Shown here: piece by piece, positions 29,586-37,856 of the stretch | Layout of the letters: the number at the start of each line of letters is the position of its first letter | Position numbering within the stretch: the stretch's first letter is position 1 | Assembly (NCBI RefSeq): GCF_936270435.1 | Contig: NZ_OW370567.1 | Coordinates: 682,001 to 746,000, forward strand | DNA from: Wolbachia endosymbiont of Oedothorax gibbosus | GTDB lineage: Bacteria > Pseudomonadota > Alphaproteobacteria > Rickettsiales > Anaplasmataceae | Reading direction: 5' to 3' | Length of the DNA stretch: 64,000 bases | The notes under the pieces: generated by a model | Databases searched by the model: none | What the model saw: only the letters and a program-made list of their open reading frames with translations | What the model was told of the DNA's origin: nothing | Program-made: the position numbers and the translations under genes

Positions 29586-29945
29586 CTATATTAGGTCATC
29601 ATGTTGGTGATAATCATGATTACATAGTGAGTAATTGCCTACGTAGTTTTCGTCAGCATCTTGATTAACATCAGGTTTAAGCAAAGAAAGATTGTCATCG
29701 GATTGTTCTTCTGATAAGTTAAGCAAAGAAAGGTTGTTATCAGATTGTTCTTCCTCTTTAGACCCAAATAACCATGAAAAGAATGATGAGATAGAATCAA
29801 TAACGGATTTAATTGCTGAAAAAATATTGGATAAGAAATTACTGGGTTGCTCTATTTCATCCACATCCACTTCAGGTTTACTTCTGCTTATAAGTGTCTT
29901 ATCTAACCATTCAGATATATTCTTGTCTGGATTATGAAAATACAT
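29586..29945 (-). CDS. Small acidic protein with tandem repeat, possibly a truncated ORF
   Basis: 119 residues, no family recognised. A hydrophobic/amphipathic stretch (FLSNIFSAIKSVIDSISSFF, WLFGS) is followed by two 14-residue repeats (EEQSDNNLSLLNLS and EEQSDDNLSLLKPD) and a His/Asp-rich end. The frame stays open upstream through NEGPLSQNTTVVIFVDENKD to the border of the IS5-family copy at 30030. The annotated Met may therefore be internal. Across the element the frame meets the metallopeptidase frame, separated by one TAA. It may be a separate small gene (AAGGA about 14 bp upstream of the ATG) or the tail of a once longer protein. Confidence 0.5.
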   Translation of the reverse strand: MYFHNPDKNISEWLDKTLISRSKPEVDVDEIEQPSNFLSNIFSAIKSVIDSISSFFSWLFGSKEEEQSDNNLSLLNLSEEQSDDNLSLLKPDVNQDADENYVGNYSLCNHDYHQHDDLI

Positions 29946-30029
29946 TTTCTCTATGTCCTTATTTTCATCAACAAAAATTACTACAGTTGTATTCTGACTT
30001 AATGGCCCCTCATTTAATCCATCACATTA

Positions 30030-30930
30030 GACTTCTTTCAAAATTGGAAAAGAGCAAAAAATTAGTATAAAATCATACATTTAAAAGTATGAGATATGAA
30101 GAAACTAAGGAGTTAGATGAAGAGAAGTTTCGTCGTCTGACAGGAGTAAAGAAGGCAACTTTCAACAGGATGGTAGAAATTTTAGATGAAGAAGATAGAA
30201 GGAAAAAAGCAAAAAGTGGGCGTAAAAGCAAGCTCTGTATAGAAGACAGGCTACTTATGGCATTGGAATATCTTCGTGAATATCGGACATATTTCCACAT
30301 TGGTCGAAGTTATGGTATGAGCGAAAGTACGACCTATAAAATCATAAAGTGGATTGAAAATACATTGGTAAAACATCCGGATTTTGCATTGCCAGGGCGA
30401 AAAGAGGTTCTAAAAAGTGATATAGAATATGAGGTTTTAGTGATAGATGCAACAGAAACTCCTGTGGAAAGACCCAAAAAAAGCAAAAAAGATTTTATTC
30501 AGGAAAAAAGAAAAAGCACAGTATAAAAACACAGATTATTTCGGAAAAAGAAAGCAAAAAGATCATTTGCACGTCTTTTTCAAATGGTAGGAAACATGAT
30601 TTTCGGCTTTTTAAGGAGTCAAAAGTGCACATACTACCAAGTATCAAAGTCCTAGCAGATAGCGGTTACAGAGGTCTACAAAAAATTCACGCAAATGTTG
30701 AATTGCCACATAGAAAAACGAAAAAGCACCCATTGACTAAGAAACAAAAGCAAGAAAATCAAGAGCTTGCAAGCAAAAGAGTTGTGGTTGAGAATGTAAT
30801 CGGTTTGCTTAAAAGATTTAAAATTATTGCAGATAAATATCGCAATCGGCGAAAACGTTTTGGATTGAGATTCAATTTGATAGCTGGAATTTACAATCTA
30901 GAGTTGATGATGTGAATTTTGAAAGAGGTC
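30030..30930 (+). mobile_element. IS5-family element, 901 bp, copy A (ISWpi1-like)
   Basis: Ends GACTTCTTTCAAAATT and, inverted, AATTTTGAAAGAGGTC, flanked by TA at 30028-30029 and 30931-30932. Two other copies of exactly 901 bp lie at 34309-35209 (same orientation) and 55627-56527 (opposite). They encode identical proteins. Its size and two-frame transposase recall the Wolbachia element ISWpi1; that name is from memory and unverified. Confidence 0.92.
30089..30915 (+). CDS. IS5-family transposase (two frames), copy A
   Basis: Frame one (30089-30526) has the N-terminal HTH region (FRRLTGVKKATFNRMVEIL, YLREYRTYFHIGRSYG) and the catalytic Asp in VLVIDATETPVER. It runs out at IQEKRKSTV. The second frame takes over at the A-rich stretch near 30505 (EKRKKHSIKTQIISEKE) and ends at 30915, with VLADSGYRGLQKIH giving the second Asp and VVVENVIGLLKRFK the Glu. 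The same shift is present in all three 901-bp copies and the older copy at 9667, so programmed frameshifting is the best explanation. Confidence 0.9.
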
Positions 30931-32210
30931 TATTCACTAACGAGCGATTCATGAGAGTTCTTAATGTCTTTGATAAATTGAAGTTTTTCTTTTTCTGCTG
31001 AAAGATAACCTTTGTGTTCTGCTCTATAAGTTGTACCTTCGTATTTAAAACTAAACATCCATCCACGATCTTCATATTCATCTAGTCCAGAATTCTTGAC
31101 ACGTTGTATAATTTGAAATTTTTCTTCTTCTGAAAGATCCTTGCGGTATATACTACAAGTTGTATCTTTATATTTAAATTTAAACATCCATCCAAAATCT
31201 GTATACTCATCCACTAGTTCGCAAAGCTTCCTGGCATTTTGTATAACTTGAAATTTTTCTTCTTCTGAAAGATCCTTGCGGTATATACTACAAGTTGTAC
31301 CTTTGTATTTAAAACTAAACATCGATCCATGATCTTCATATTCATCTACTAGTTCACGAATATTCTTGACATTTTGTATAGCTTTAAATTTTTCTTCTTC
31401 TGAAAGGTTCTTGTGATATTTATAAAGTGTACCTTTATATTTAAATTGAAACATCCATCCATGGTCTTCATATTCATCTACACCCATCTGCTTGCAAATA
31501 GCTTTATAATTTTTTTCTTCTACTTCTCGTCCAACAACATTTGCTATGAATTCAGTATCCTGAGTACTCAAAGCTTTGACTGTTGCCGATGGTGAAAAAC
31601 GCAATTGAAATATGTGGCCTAGCTCATGACCTAGAACAAAATCCATGGCACTTTGCTTATATGTCAGAATATTCTGAAAATCTGTTACTCCTCGTGTAAT
31701 ATATCCTGGACCACCATCTTCATCTATGCCAAGAAGATCATTATACTTTGTATAATCGCTTCTATTATTAAAAATGTGAACCGTTATATTGTAACTTGCA
31801 TTACTATTTTTCAAGCAAAACTTTTCTTTAAATGCTTCATAGGCAGTTTTAATGTCTGTTTCTATTTGGTTTTGTTCCTGCTCAGATAAGTTATCGTATT
31901 TTATAGTACAATTTATATACCCGTATTTAACGGTAAAGCTGTTAGACAAAACATCATGTATATTTGTGGAAAAATAATTGAACTGCTTTGACTCAGCTTC
32001 CTTATACAATTGATGCCCATATTTATCACTAGAATACTTTGGTAGTTTAGGTACTTTGGCAATTAAGTTTTTGTTACTATCAAAAAAAGAAATGTCTGTA
32101 TTACCAATTTCACAATTTTGTATAGATTGCCCGCAAGTGCCATCATTTGCACAATCGTGATGATTTTGGTCAGTCTTCTTATAAAACCATGCGTTAGTGT
32201 ATTTTCCCAT
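30930..32210 (-). CDS. Putative zinc metallopeptidase (M9 collagenase-like) with four C-terminal repeats
   Basis: 426 residues. The catalytic motif HELGH (195-199) lies in AMDFVLGHELGHIFQLRF and a candidate third ligand is Glu220 in STQDTEFIANVVGRE, a gluzincin pattern. The preceding region (NITVHIFNNRSDYTKYNDLLG, GGPGYITRG) resembles the approach to the active site in M9 collagenases. From residue 245 four tandem units of 43-50 residues start DEYxDxGWMFxFKYK and contain DLSEEEKFxxIQ (starts about 245, 289, 334, 377). No clear signal peptide. The stop TAG is formed by the TA duplication and first base of the adjoining insertion sequence. A secreted effector is possible (inference); substrate unknown. 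Confidence 0.7.
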   Translation of the reverse strand: MGKYTNAWFYKKTDQNHHDCANDGTCGQSIQNCEIGNTDISFFDSNKNLIAKVPKLPKYSSDKYGHQLYKEAESKQFNYFSTNIHDVLSNSFTVKYGYINCTIKYDNLSEQEQNQIETDIKTAYEAFKEKFCLKNSNASYNITVHIFNNRSDYTKYNDLLGIDEDGGPGYITRGVTDFQNILTYKQSAMDFVLGHELGHIFQLRFSPSATVKALSTQDTEFIANVVGREVEEKNYKAICKQMGVDEYEDHGWMFQFKYKGTLYKYHKNLSEEEKFKAIQNVKNIRELVDEYEDHGSMFSFKYKGTTCSIYRKDLSEEEKFQVIQNARKLCELVDEYTDFGWMFKFKYKDTTCSIYRKDLSEEEKFQIIQRVKNSGLDEYEDRGWMFSFKYEGTTYRAEHKGYLSAEKEKLQFIKDIKNSHESLVSE

Positions 32211-32538
32211 TTTGATACCTCACTACCAAACCTTACTATATTATTATCTTGGTAGAAGTTATAATAATTCGTTAACTTGTATTTTAAATTTATGTATCAA
32301 GTATACTTTTTTCATAAAGTGCTATTGTGAAGCTAATGAACTTTATTTGTTTAAAATTTTGCTGAAATAGCTCTTATTTAATATGATTACTTCTATGCTT
32401 AGCCATTTTCAAGACAGGTTCTAAGAGACTTAATTTGTATATAGGAAAACCTTAAAGTCTTTTACTCATAGTCTATAAAGTTTGTTTAAACTATTTTCAA
32501 AACAGATAAAATATAATTTTACAATTAGCGTAAATAAA
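32211..32538. other. Intergenic spacer between divergent genes
   Basis: AT-rich, no gene, tRNA or repeat copy recognised. It must hold the promoters of the metallopeptidase and the UbiH-type gene; several TATAAT-like words occur but none can be singled out. Confidence 0.5.
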
Positions 32539-33687
32539 ATGAATTATGATGTAATCATTTCAGGTGGTGGGTTACTTGGTCTTATTACTGCAATTGGCCT
32601 CAGTTGTGACTCTGTGTCTGTAGCTGTGATTGAAAAAAATAGTCTACCACGTGTAGTAGATGATAATCGAGCATTTGCTATTTCTCAAGGCTCGAAAAAA
32701 ATATTGGAAAAGTTAGGGATTTGGCAGTTTGTGGAAAGTGAAGCTGAGCCAATACTTGATATATGCATATTAGATGCGGTTACTGTGCATTACAATCATA
32801 AAATGGTTAGCGAAGAGCCAATGGGTTATGTTATCAACAATGCTACTATATGGAATGCAATCAACAATAATTTTCTAAATAAACTGAATATATACTCTCC
32901 ACATTCCTATAAAACAATTGCTTGTGATTCAGGATATGTGGAAGTGATTCTTGATAATAACCAGGAATTAATATCATCGCTACTTATTTGCGCTGAAGGC
33001 AAAAACTCTAAATTACCAGAGTTATTTTCTATACCGACAGTGAAATTTGACTATAAACAAAGTAGCATAGTATTTAATGTAAAGCATGAACTGCATCACC
33101 AAAACTTAGCTGTGGAGGGTTTTTTCCCTGGCGGTCCATTTGCAATTCTACCGATGAAGGGTGGCTATACTTCTTCGATAGTTTGGACAGAAAAATCTGA
33201 AATTTCAAAAATGCTAATGGATCTGTCTGAAGAAGAATTTATTATAGAGCTTAAAAAAAGATTTGGTTCTTATTTAGGAGAGATAAAATTAGAGGGTGAA
33301 AGAAAACTTTATCCTTTAAGTTTTGCTTTCGCAAAAAAGTTATATAAGGGTAGAGTTTTGCTTATCGGCGATGCAGCACATTCAATTCATCCAGTTGCAG
33401 GTCAAGGGCTTAATCTTGGAATTAGAGATGTAGAAAGTGTTATAAAGCACATAGTTGCTGCAAAAGCGGCTGGTACTGATGTTGGCAGTAGTTATTTATT
33501 AAAGAAAATTTCACGTAACAGATACTTTGATAATTTTACAATGGCGCTTGCAACTGATGGATTAAATAGGATGTTTTCCAACAGAATATTCTGCGCTAAA
33601 GCACTAAGAAATCTTGGCTTGATTGCAGTTGAAAATTCAAATTTTCTCAAAAAAAGCTTCATTCGACATGCTATGGGATTTATATAA
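32539..33687 (+). CDS. ubiH: UbiH/UbiF/COQ6-family FAD monooxygenase
   Basis: 382 residues from ATG 32539 (MNYDVIISGGG), chosen because the family begins there; an upstream in-frame ATG at 32482 would add 19 unusual residues. The FAD fold shows GGGLLGLITAIGL at the N-terminus and the C-terminal signature RVLLIGDAAHSIHPVAGQGLNLGIRDV. Members hydroxylate the ubiquinone ring at the inner membrane; which carbon this one modifies cannot be told. Intact. Confidence 0.88.
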   Translation: MNYDVIISGGGLLGLITAIGLSCDSVSVAVIEKNSLPRVVDDNRAFAISQGSKKILEKLGIWQFVESEAEPILDICILDAVTVHYNHKMVSEEPMGYVINNATIWNAINNNFLNKLNIYSPHSYKTIACDSGYVEVILDNNQELISSLLICAEGKNSKLPELFSIPTVKFDYKQSSIVFNVKHELHHQNLAVEGFFPGGPFAILPMKGGYTSSIVWTEKSEISKMLMDLSEEEFIIELKKRFGSYLGEIKLEGERKLYPLSFAFAKKLYKGRVLLIGDAAHSIHPVAGQGLNLGIRDVESVIKHIVAAKAAGTDVGSSYLLKKISRNRYFDNFTMALATDGLNRMFSNRIFCAKALRNLGLIAVENSNFLKKSFIRHAMGFI

Positions 33688-34308
33688 ACTACTATTTTAT
33701 CTATTAAGCACGATAAAGAAAATCATTTATAATCGCTATAGCAACTAGTGTAGACACTTGACGTTCCTTGTGATTTGATAAATAGAGGTTTTTATCTGAC
33801 TTCACAACAAGGGCTTCTGGATGACTTTGAAAGTGAACATTACCATGCTTATCTTCAATAGCCTCTATTACCCCATCACTGGAAAATGCTGCAACTTTAT
33901 ATCCAAGTAACTCCAATTTTCTTCTATTTTCTGGTGTATTACTTACTGCTCCTGAATGAGCATCCGGAAAGTACACTGAAAACCAGCCGTTTTCATTGGG
34001 TAGTAAAAATTTAGCTATTACCTCTGCTAAACGGCTGCTTGGAATTACCTTTATCTGCTGAAGAGGTACATCCTCTTTTTGTGGATTGGGCGCTGATTTT
34101 AAATGATTCTCCTCATCACTCACAACACTCGTTATTTCAATTCCTTTTGCATGCATAATGCCTTGCAAACCACCGCATATTCCAAGCAAATGAATGGCAG
34201 GATTATCATCAACTATTTTTACAATTGCTTCAGTCACAAGCTGGCGGTAAGGGGTAGGAGGAAACGGTTCTAAGTGAAAGTTATAATGATTTCCTGGAAT
34301 AAATATTA

Positions 34309-35209
34309 GACTTCTTTCAAAATTGGAAAAGAGCAAAAAATTAGTATAAAATCATACATTTAAAAGTATGAGATATGAAGAAACTAAGGAGTTAGATGAA
34401 GAGAAGTTTCGTCGTCTGACAGGAGTAAAGAAGGCAACTTTCAACAGGATGGTAGAAATTTTAGATGAAGAAGATAGAAGGAAAAAAGCAAAAAGTGGGC
34501 GTAAAAGCAAGCTCTGTATAGAAGACAGGCTACTTATGGCATTGGAATATCTTCGTGAATATCGGACATATTTCCACATTGGTCGAAGTTATGGTATGAG
34601 CGAAAGTACGACCTATAAAATCATAAAGTGGATTGAAAATACATTGGTAAAACATCCGGATTTTGCATTGCCAGGGCGAAAAGAGGTTCTAAAAAGTGAT
34701 ATAGAATATGAGGTTTTAGTGATAGATGCAACAGAAACTCCTGTGGAAAGACCCAAAAAAAGCAAAAAAGATTTTATTCAGGAAAAAAGAAAAAGCACAG
34801 TATAAAAACACAGATTATTTCGGAAAAAGAAAGCAAAAAGATCATTTGCACGTCTTTTTCAAATGGTAGGAAACATGATTTTCGGCTTTTTAAGGAGTCA
34901 AAAGTGCACATACTACCAAGTATCAAAGTCCTAGCAGATAGCGGTTACAGAGGTCTACAAAAAATTCACGCAAATGTTGAATTGCCACATAGAAAAACGA
35001 AAAAGCACCCATTGACTAAGAAACAAAAGCAAGAAAATCAAGAGCTTGCAAGCAAAAGAGTTGTGGTTGAGAATGTAATCGGTTTGCTTAAAAGATTTAA
35101 AATTATTGCAGATAAATATCGCAATCGGCGAAAACGTTTTGGATTGAGATTCAATTTGATAGCTGGAATTTACAATCTAGAGTTGATGATGTGAATTTTG
35201 AAAGAGGTC
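34309..35209 (+). mobile_element. IS5-family element, 901 bp, copy B
   Basis: Same sequence as copy A by its length, ends and encoded proteins. Flanked by TA at 34307-34308 and 35210-35211. It sits inside the amidotransferase gene, antisense to it. Excision with one TA gives an in-frame junction (NRI-IFIPGNH). Confidence 0.93.
34368..35194 (+). CDS. IS5-family transposase (two frames), copy B
   Basis: Identical in translation to the copy at 30089-30915: N-terminal frame 34368-34805, second frame entered at the A-rich stretch near 34785 and ending 35194. Catalytic Asp, Asp and Glu motifs (VIDATETP, LADSGYRG, VVVENVIG) are present. Confidence 0.9.
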
Positions 35210-35497
35210 TATTCTATTTATCTTGTGCTCTTTAATAAATTTTGCAACTGCAATTTTTATTCGATCTAGTACTAATTTTCTTGCCAATAGCTTATCTTGT
35301 TCTGACAAGATAAGCGACTCTTCCTGGATTTCTTTTAGATTAATTATTTTGTTGTAGTCAATAAGTACGGTTTTAACTCCAAAGTTGTTGAACATCTCAT
35401 ATATAGTCTGGGATAGTCCAATTTCGTGTGGGTATGTTTCTTTCTCTGTTTTCAATAAACCAACTACTATAGCACTTCTCATAATAATCCGAACAGA

Positions 35498-35980
35498 TCA
35501 TAGAAAGGCAGAATCAACAGCATGACGAAAAGACTTGAATAGAGGAATGTTTTTCCTGACTCTGTTTTTTATAGCAAACCAATGATGTTCAATTTTGTTA
35601 AAATCTGGAGAATACGGTGGCAGATACAAAATTTCTGCACCAATCCCTTTAGCAAGCTTAATGATCTTATCAGACTTATGAAAAGTAGCATTGTCAAGAA
35701 TGACAGTTTGTCCAGGTTCCAAGGTCGGTATCAAAAATTGCTCAAACCATCCATTAAAAATATCCATATTACAGTGGCCTTCAAAGGTTAATGGAGCAAC
35801 TATTTTTCTTTCACTTAAAGCTGCAATCATACTGATTCGTTGAGTTTTCTTCCCAGATTTTAGGGCATAAAACCGCTGTCCCTTCTGACAATATCCATAG
35901 GGGTAGTCTTCAGTGTTGTCAATGCCAGACTCATCTATATACACTAAGTTTTTAGGTTCTTTTGTTGCTATAATTTTCAA
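35498..35980 (-). CDS. IS630 transposase, catalytic DDE frame, copy 2
   Basis: Same 160-residue protein as at 1791-2273, with [15 protein letters not shown] and the [14 protein letters not shown] acidic region intact. Confidence 0.88.
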   Translation of the reverse strand: MKIIATKEPKNLVYIDESGIDNTEDYPYGYCQKGQRFYALKSGKKTQRISMIAALSERKIVAPLTFEGHCNMDIFNGWFEQFLIPTLEPGQTVILDNATFHKSDKIIKLAKGIGAEILYLPPYSPDFNKIEHHWFAIKNRVRKNIPLFKSFRHAVDSAFL

Positions 35981-36369
35981 GAATTTAGCACGTTTTTCTT
36001 CGCTTCTTTCCTTGTACCCATAGGTCTTTTTTTGCGTGTAAATCCAATTTTTTTCAGGGCTCGGTGGATAGTTTGGATACTAACGTTGCTCCAAAGTTTA
36101 GCCATTTCCAATAGAGTCTTTCCTCCGTTTTCTCTGGCAAATTTAGCAAAGGCATCCCAGTCGGTAATTTTGTGATTGTAACCTCCATTTCCAAGTTTTT
36201 TTGATTGAAAGTCACCTGTTTCTTTTCTTCTTTGCTGCCACTCCCACAAAGTAGTTCGTCCAATTTTAAATCTTGCTGCCACTGTTTCTCTGCTTTCTCC
36301 CTCGTCTAGAGCTTCCATTGCTTTTTTCCTTAAGTCATAACTATATGCTGCTGGCATACCTACCTTCAC
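35977..36369 (-). CDS. IS630 transposase, N-terminal frame, copy 2
   Basis: Same 130-residue HTH protein as at 2270-2662. Its end overlaps the catalytic frame by 4 bp in the same way. Conservation of the split in both copies supports a programmed two-frame design. Confidence 0.87.
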   Translation of the reverse strand: MKVGMPAAYSYDLRKKAMEALDEGESRETVAARFKIGRTTLWEWQQRRKETGDFQSKKLGNGGYNHKITDWDAFAKFARENGGKTLLEMAKLWSNVSIQTIHRALKKIGFTRKKRPMGTRKEAKKNVLNS

Positions 36370-36517
36370 TACTACAAATCCTTATTTTACCTTATTTGGA
36401 CTATTATGAAAAGTACTATATATTACTACTTCTCTCCTTTTCTGTTATCCAGCCATATTCTTCTTTTCTGGCCGCATGTACTGGTTTTATGTTTGCATGA
36501 TGGTTACTCAAAAGGCT

Positions 36518-36734
36518 GCTTGTATAAAGGTCCTTACTAACATCAGCATAAGCAAAGCTGCTTAATAATAGAACTCTAATTAATAATATATTAAATAATT
36601 TATTATAATATTCATATGTCATGATTTACCTCTTTAATGTTATATTAGTACTACAGTGTGTTACAGAGTGTTTTACAACAAAGAGGTAATTTTAGTAAGA
36701 AAGGAAAAGTGGTTTGAGTAGAAGTTGAATCAGC
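36518..36734. repeat. Diverged tandem duplication, unit 1 (gene 5' end plus tRNA-Phe 3' fragment)
   Basis: This unit aligns with 36750-36944 along its whole length, with many substitutions and small indels. Both begin GCTTGTAT and run through AGCAAAGCT(A/G)CTTAATAATA to AGTAAG.AAGGAAA.GTGG. In unit 1 the end (36710-36734, TGGTTTGAGTAGAAGTTGAA) is a decayed copy of the 3' 25 bases of the tRNA-Phe gene. Confidence 0.8.
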
Positions 36735-36854
36735 TATATAATGAAGGTTGCTTGTATACATACTTACACTAATATAAGCAAAGCTACTTAATAATAAAAC
36801 TTTGATTAATAAAATACTAAACATTTTAATAGCACTTCTTCTTAACACTTGCAT
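36651..36854 (-). pseudogene. Orphan signal-peptide fragment, duplicate of the amidotransferase 5' end
   Basis: The frame contains KMFSILLIKVLLLSSFAYIS, closely matching the signal peptide of the split amidotransferase gene (LFNILLIRVLLLSSFAYAD). It then diverges (SVSMYTSNLHY) and runs into the decayed tRNA copy. It is a by-product of the tandem duplication, not a likely gene. Confidence 0.6.
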
Positions 36855-36944
36855 TAATACTGTAACACATTATTAGAACACTTTGCAATAAAAAACTGAG
36901 TTTAGTAAGGAAAGGAAAGTGGCCTGAGCAGGAATCGAACCAGC
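36750..36944. repeat. Diverged tandem duplication, unit 2 (includes the 3' end of tRNA-Phe)
   Basis: Partner of 36518-36734. Here the right-hand 25 bases are the functional 3' end of tRNA-Phe. The order of the two units implies that a segment spanning the tRNA 3' end and the start of the downstream minus-strand gene was duplicated in tandem. Confidence 0.8.
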
Positions 36945-36992
36945 GACACAAGGATTTTCAGTCCTTTGCTCTACCAACTGAGCTATCAGGCC
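36920..36992 (-). tRNA. tRNA-Phe (GAA)
   Basis: The 73-nt minus-strand cloverleaf has acceptor GGCCTGA/TCAGGCC, D arm AGCTCAGTTGGTAGAGC, anticodon loop CTGAAAATC with GAA, and T arm GCTGGTTCGATTCCTGC, discriminator A. CCA is not encoded in the visible 3' sequence. It stands between the amidotransferase pseudogene and coaD. Confidence 0.96.
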
Positions 36993-37073
36993 AACTGTAT
37001 ACTTTCATTTTTAGATAAAAATTGTTATCATGTCTATCAAAAGTTTTTAAAGTAGTTTATATAAAAATAAAGA

Positions 37074-37580
37074 ATGGACATCAATAACAAAATAGGAATC
37101 TACCCTGGTACATTTGACCCTATAACTTTTGGGCATATTGACATAATCAAAAGAGCGTGTAAACTAGTCGATAAATTAATAATAGGAGTTGCAGAAAACG
37201 TTAATAAGCATACTGTCTTTGACACAAAGCTACGCACAAGCATGGCTGAAAATGAAATCAAAGGGCTAGGAATTGATGCAGATGTTATATCTTTTAATGG
37301 GTTGCTAGTGAAGTTTGCCAAAGAGCAAAATGCTTCTGTTATTATTAGAGGATTAAGAGCAGTGTCGGATTTTGATTACGAGTTTCAAATGAGTTGGGTA
37401 AATTATAAACTTCTTCCTGAAATCGAAACCATATTTCTTCCCGCTTCTGAAGATACTCAATTTATCTCATCAAGTTTTGTAAAGGAAATAGCAAGATTAG
37501 GAGAAGATGTTAGCAAATTTGTATCAAAAGGCGTTCAAAACGAATTGATTAACCTGAATAGGATAAAAAATGGAGAATAG
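37074..37580 (+). CDS. coaD: Phosphopantetheine adenylyltransferase
   Basis: 168 residues. Makes dephospho-CoA from 4'-phosphopantetheine and ATP, the penultimate CoA step. The nucleotidyltransferase signature YPGTFDPITFGHIDII (T/HxGH) is at residues 9-24, RGLRAVSDFDYEFQM follows, and the ISSSFVKEIARLGEDVS motif is near the C-terminus. Full length and intact. Confidence 0.96.
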   Translation: MDINNKIGIYPGTFDPITFGHIDIIKRACKLVDKLIIGVAENVNKHTVFDTKLRTSMAENEIKGLGIDADVISFNGLLVKFAKEQNASVIIRGLRAVSDFDYEFQMSWVNYKLLPEIETIFLPASEDTQFISSSFVKEIARLGEDVSKFVSKGVQNELINLNRIKNGE

Positions 37581-37648
37581 TGTTTGTTGTTTTTTATTTC
37601 TGGATAGGTATATTTAATATATAAAATGTTATAAGCTAAAGGAGTAGC

Positions 37649-37840
37649 ATGTCAAAAGTGAGGGTTAATAAAAGAAAAGTTTGTTGTCATGGTGATGAGA
37701 ATGATGAGGGTTCCGGCCATCCATTAATATATTTAGATATGGGAGAAGAAGAGGAAATAGCCTGCCCTTATTGTGAAAAGACATTTGTCCATGACTGTAC
37801 TGTAGAAGCGGTTGGGGAGCTGACTAGGGATGATCTCTAA
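37649..37840 (+). CDS. Small zinc-finger protein (zf-CHCC / NDUFS6-like)
   Basis: 63 residues. The arrangement C-CH...GHPLIYLDM...CPYC, with C12/C13-H14, H24 and the C39-x2-C42 pair, matches the small CHCC zinc-finger proteins of alphaproteobacteria related to the NDUFS6 subunit of complex I. A GGAG ribosome-binding site lies 6 bp before the ATG (AAAGGAGTAGC). A role in complex I is plausible by homology but unproven. Confidence 0.8.
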   Translation: MSKVRVNKRKVCCHGDENDEGSGHPLIYLDMGEEEEIACPYCEKTFVHDCTVEAVGELTRDDL

Positions 37841-37856
37841 TGGCACTTCTGCAGAC

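Larger units (their letters stand above)
35470..36418 (-). mobile_element. IS630-family insertion sequence, copy 2 (949 bp)
   Basis: Same length, ends and proteins as copy 1 at 1763-2711. Flanked by TA at 35468-35469 and 36419-36420. It separates the signal-peptide part of the amidotransferase gene from the rest; deletion with one TA joins SSNI to VVGLL in frame. A Met at 35482 is inside the element and is not the gene's start. Confidence 0.93.
33704..36622 (-). pseudogene. Secreted class I glutamine amidotransferase-like (peptidase C26) gene split by two ISs
   Basis: Three pieces on the minus strand make one gene: 36622-36421 (signal peptide MTYEYYNKLFNILLIRVLLL, SSFAYA, then mature N-terminus to EKERSSN), 35467-35212 (VVGLLKTEKETYPHEIGLSQ to KEHKINR) and 34306-33704 (IFIPGNHYNFHLEPFPPTPY, nucleophile in LLGICGGLQG, catalytic His/Glu in HFQSHPEALV). 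An IS630 copy (35470-36418) and an IS5-family copy (34309-35209) separate them. Deleting each with one TA restores a continuous frame of 354 codons. Relatives hydrolyse gamma-glutamyl bonds (PuuD-like); a signal peptide is unusual for that group. Confidence 0.85.

Noticed and set aside
32411..32426. CAGGTTCTAAGAGA near 32415 matching the right end of the IS5-family element at 7771
   Set aside because: The match is about 15 bases and includes flanking radC-side bases; no other part of the element is present, so chance or a trivial remnant.
35482..35482. Methionine start for the middle piece of the amidotransferase gene
   Set aside because: The codon lies within the terminal repeat of the IS630 copy; the true N-terminus is on the far side of that element.
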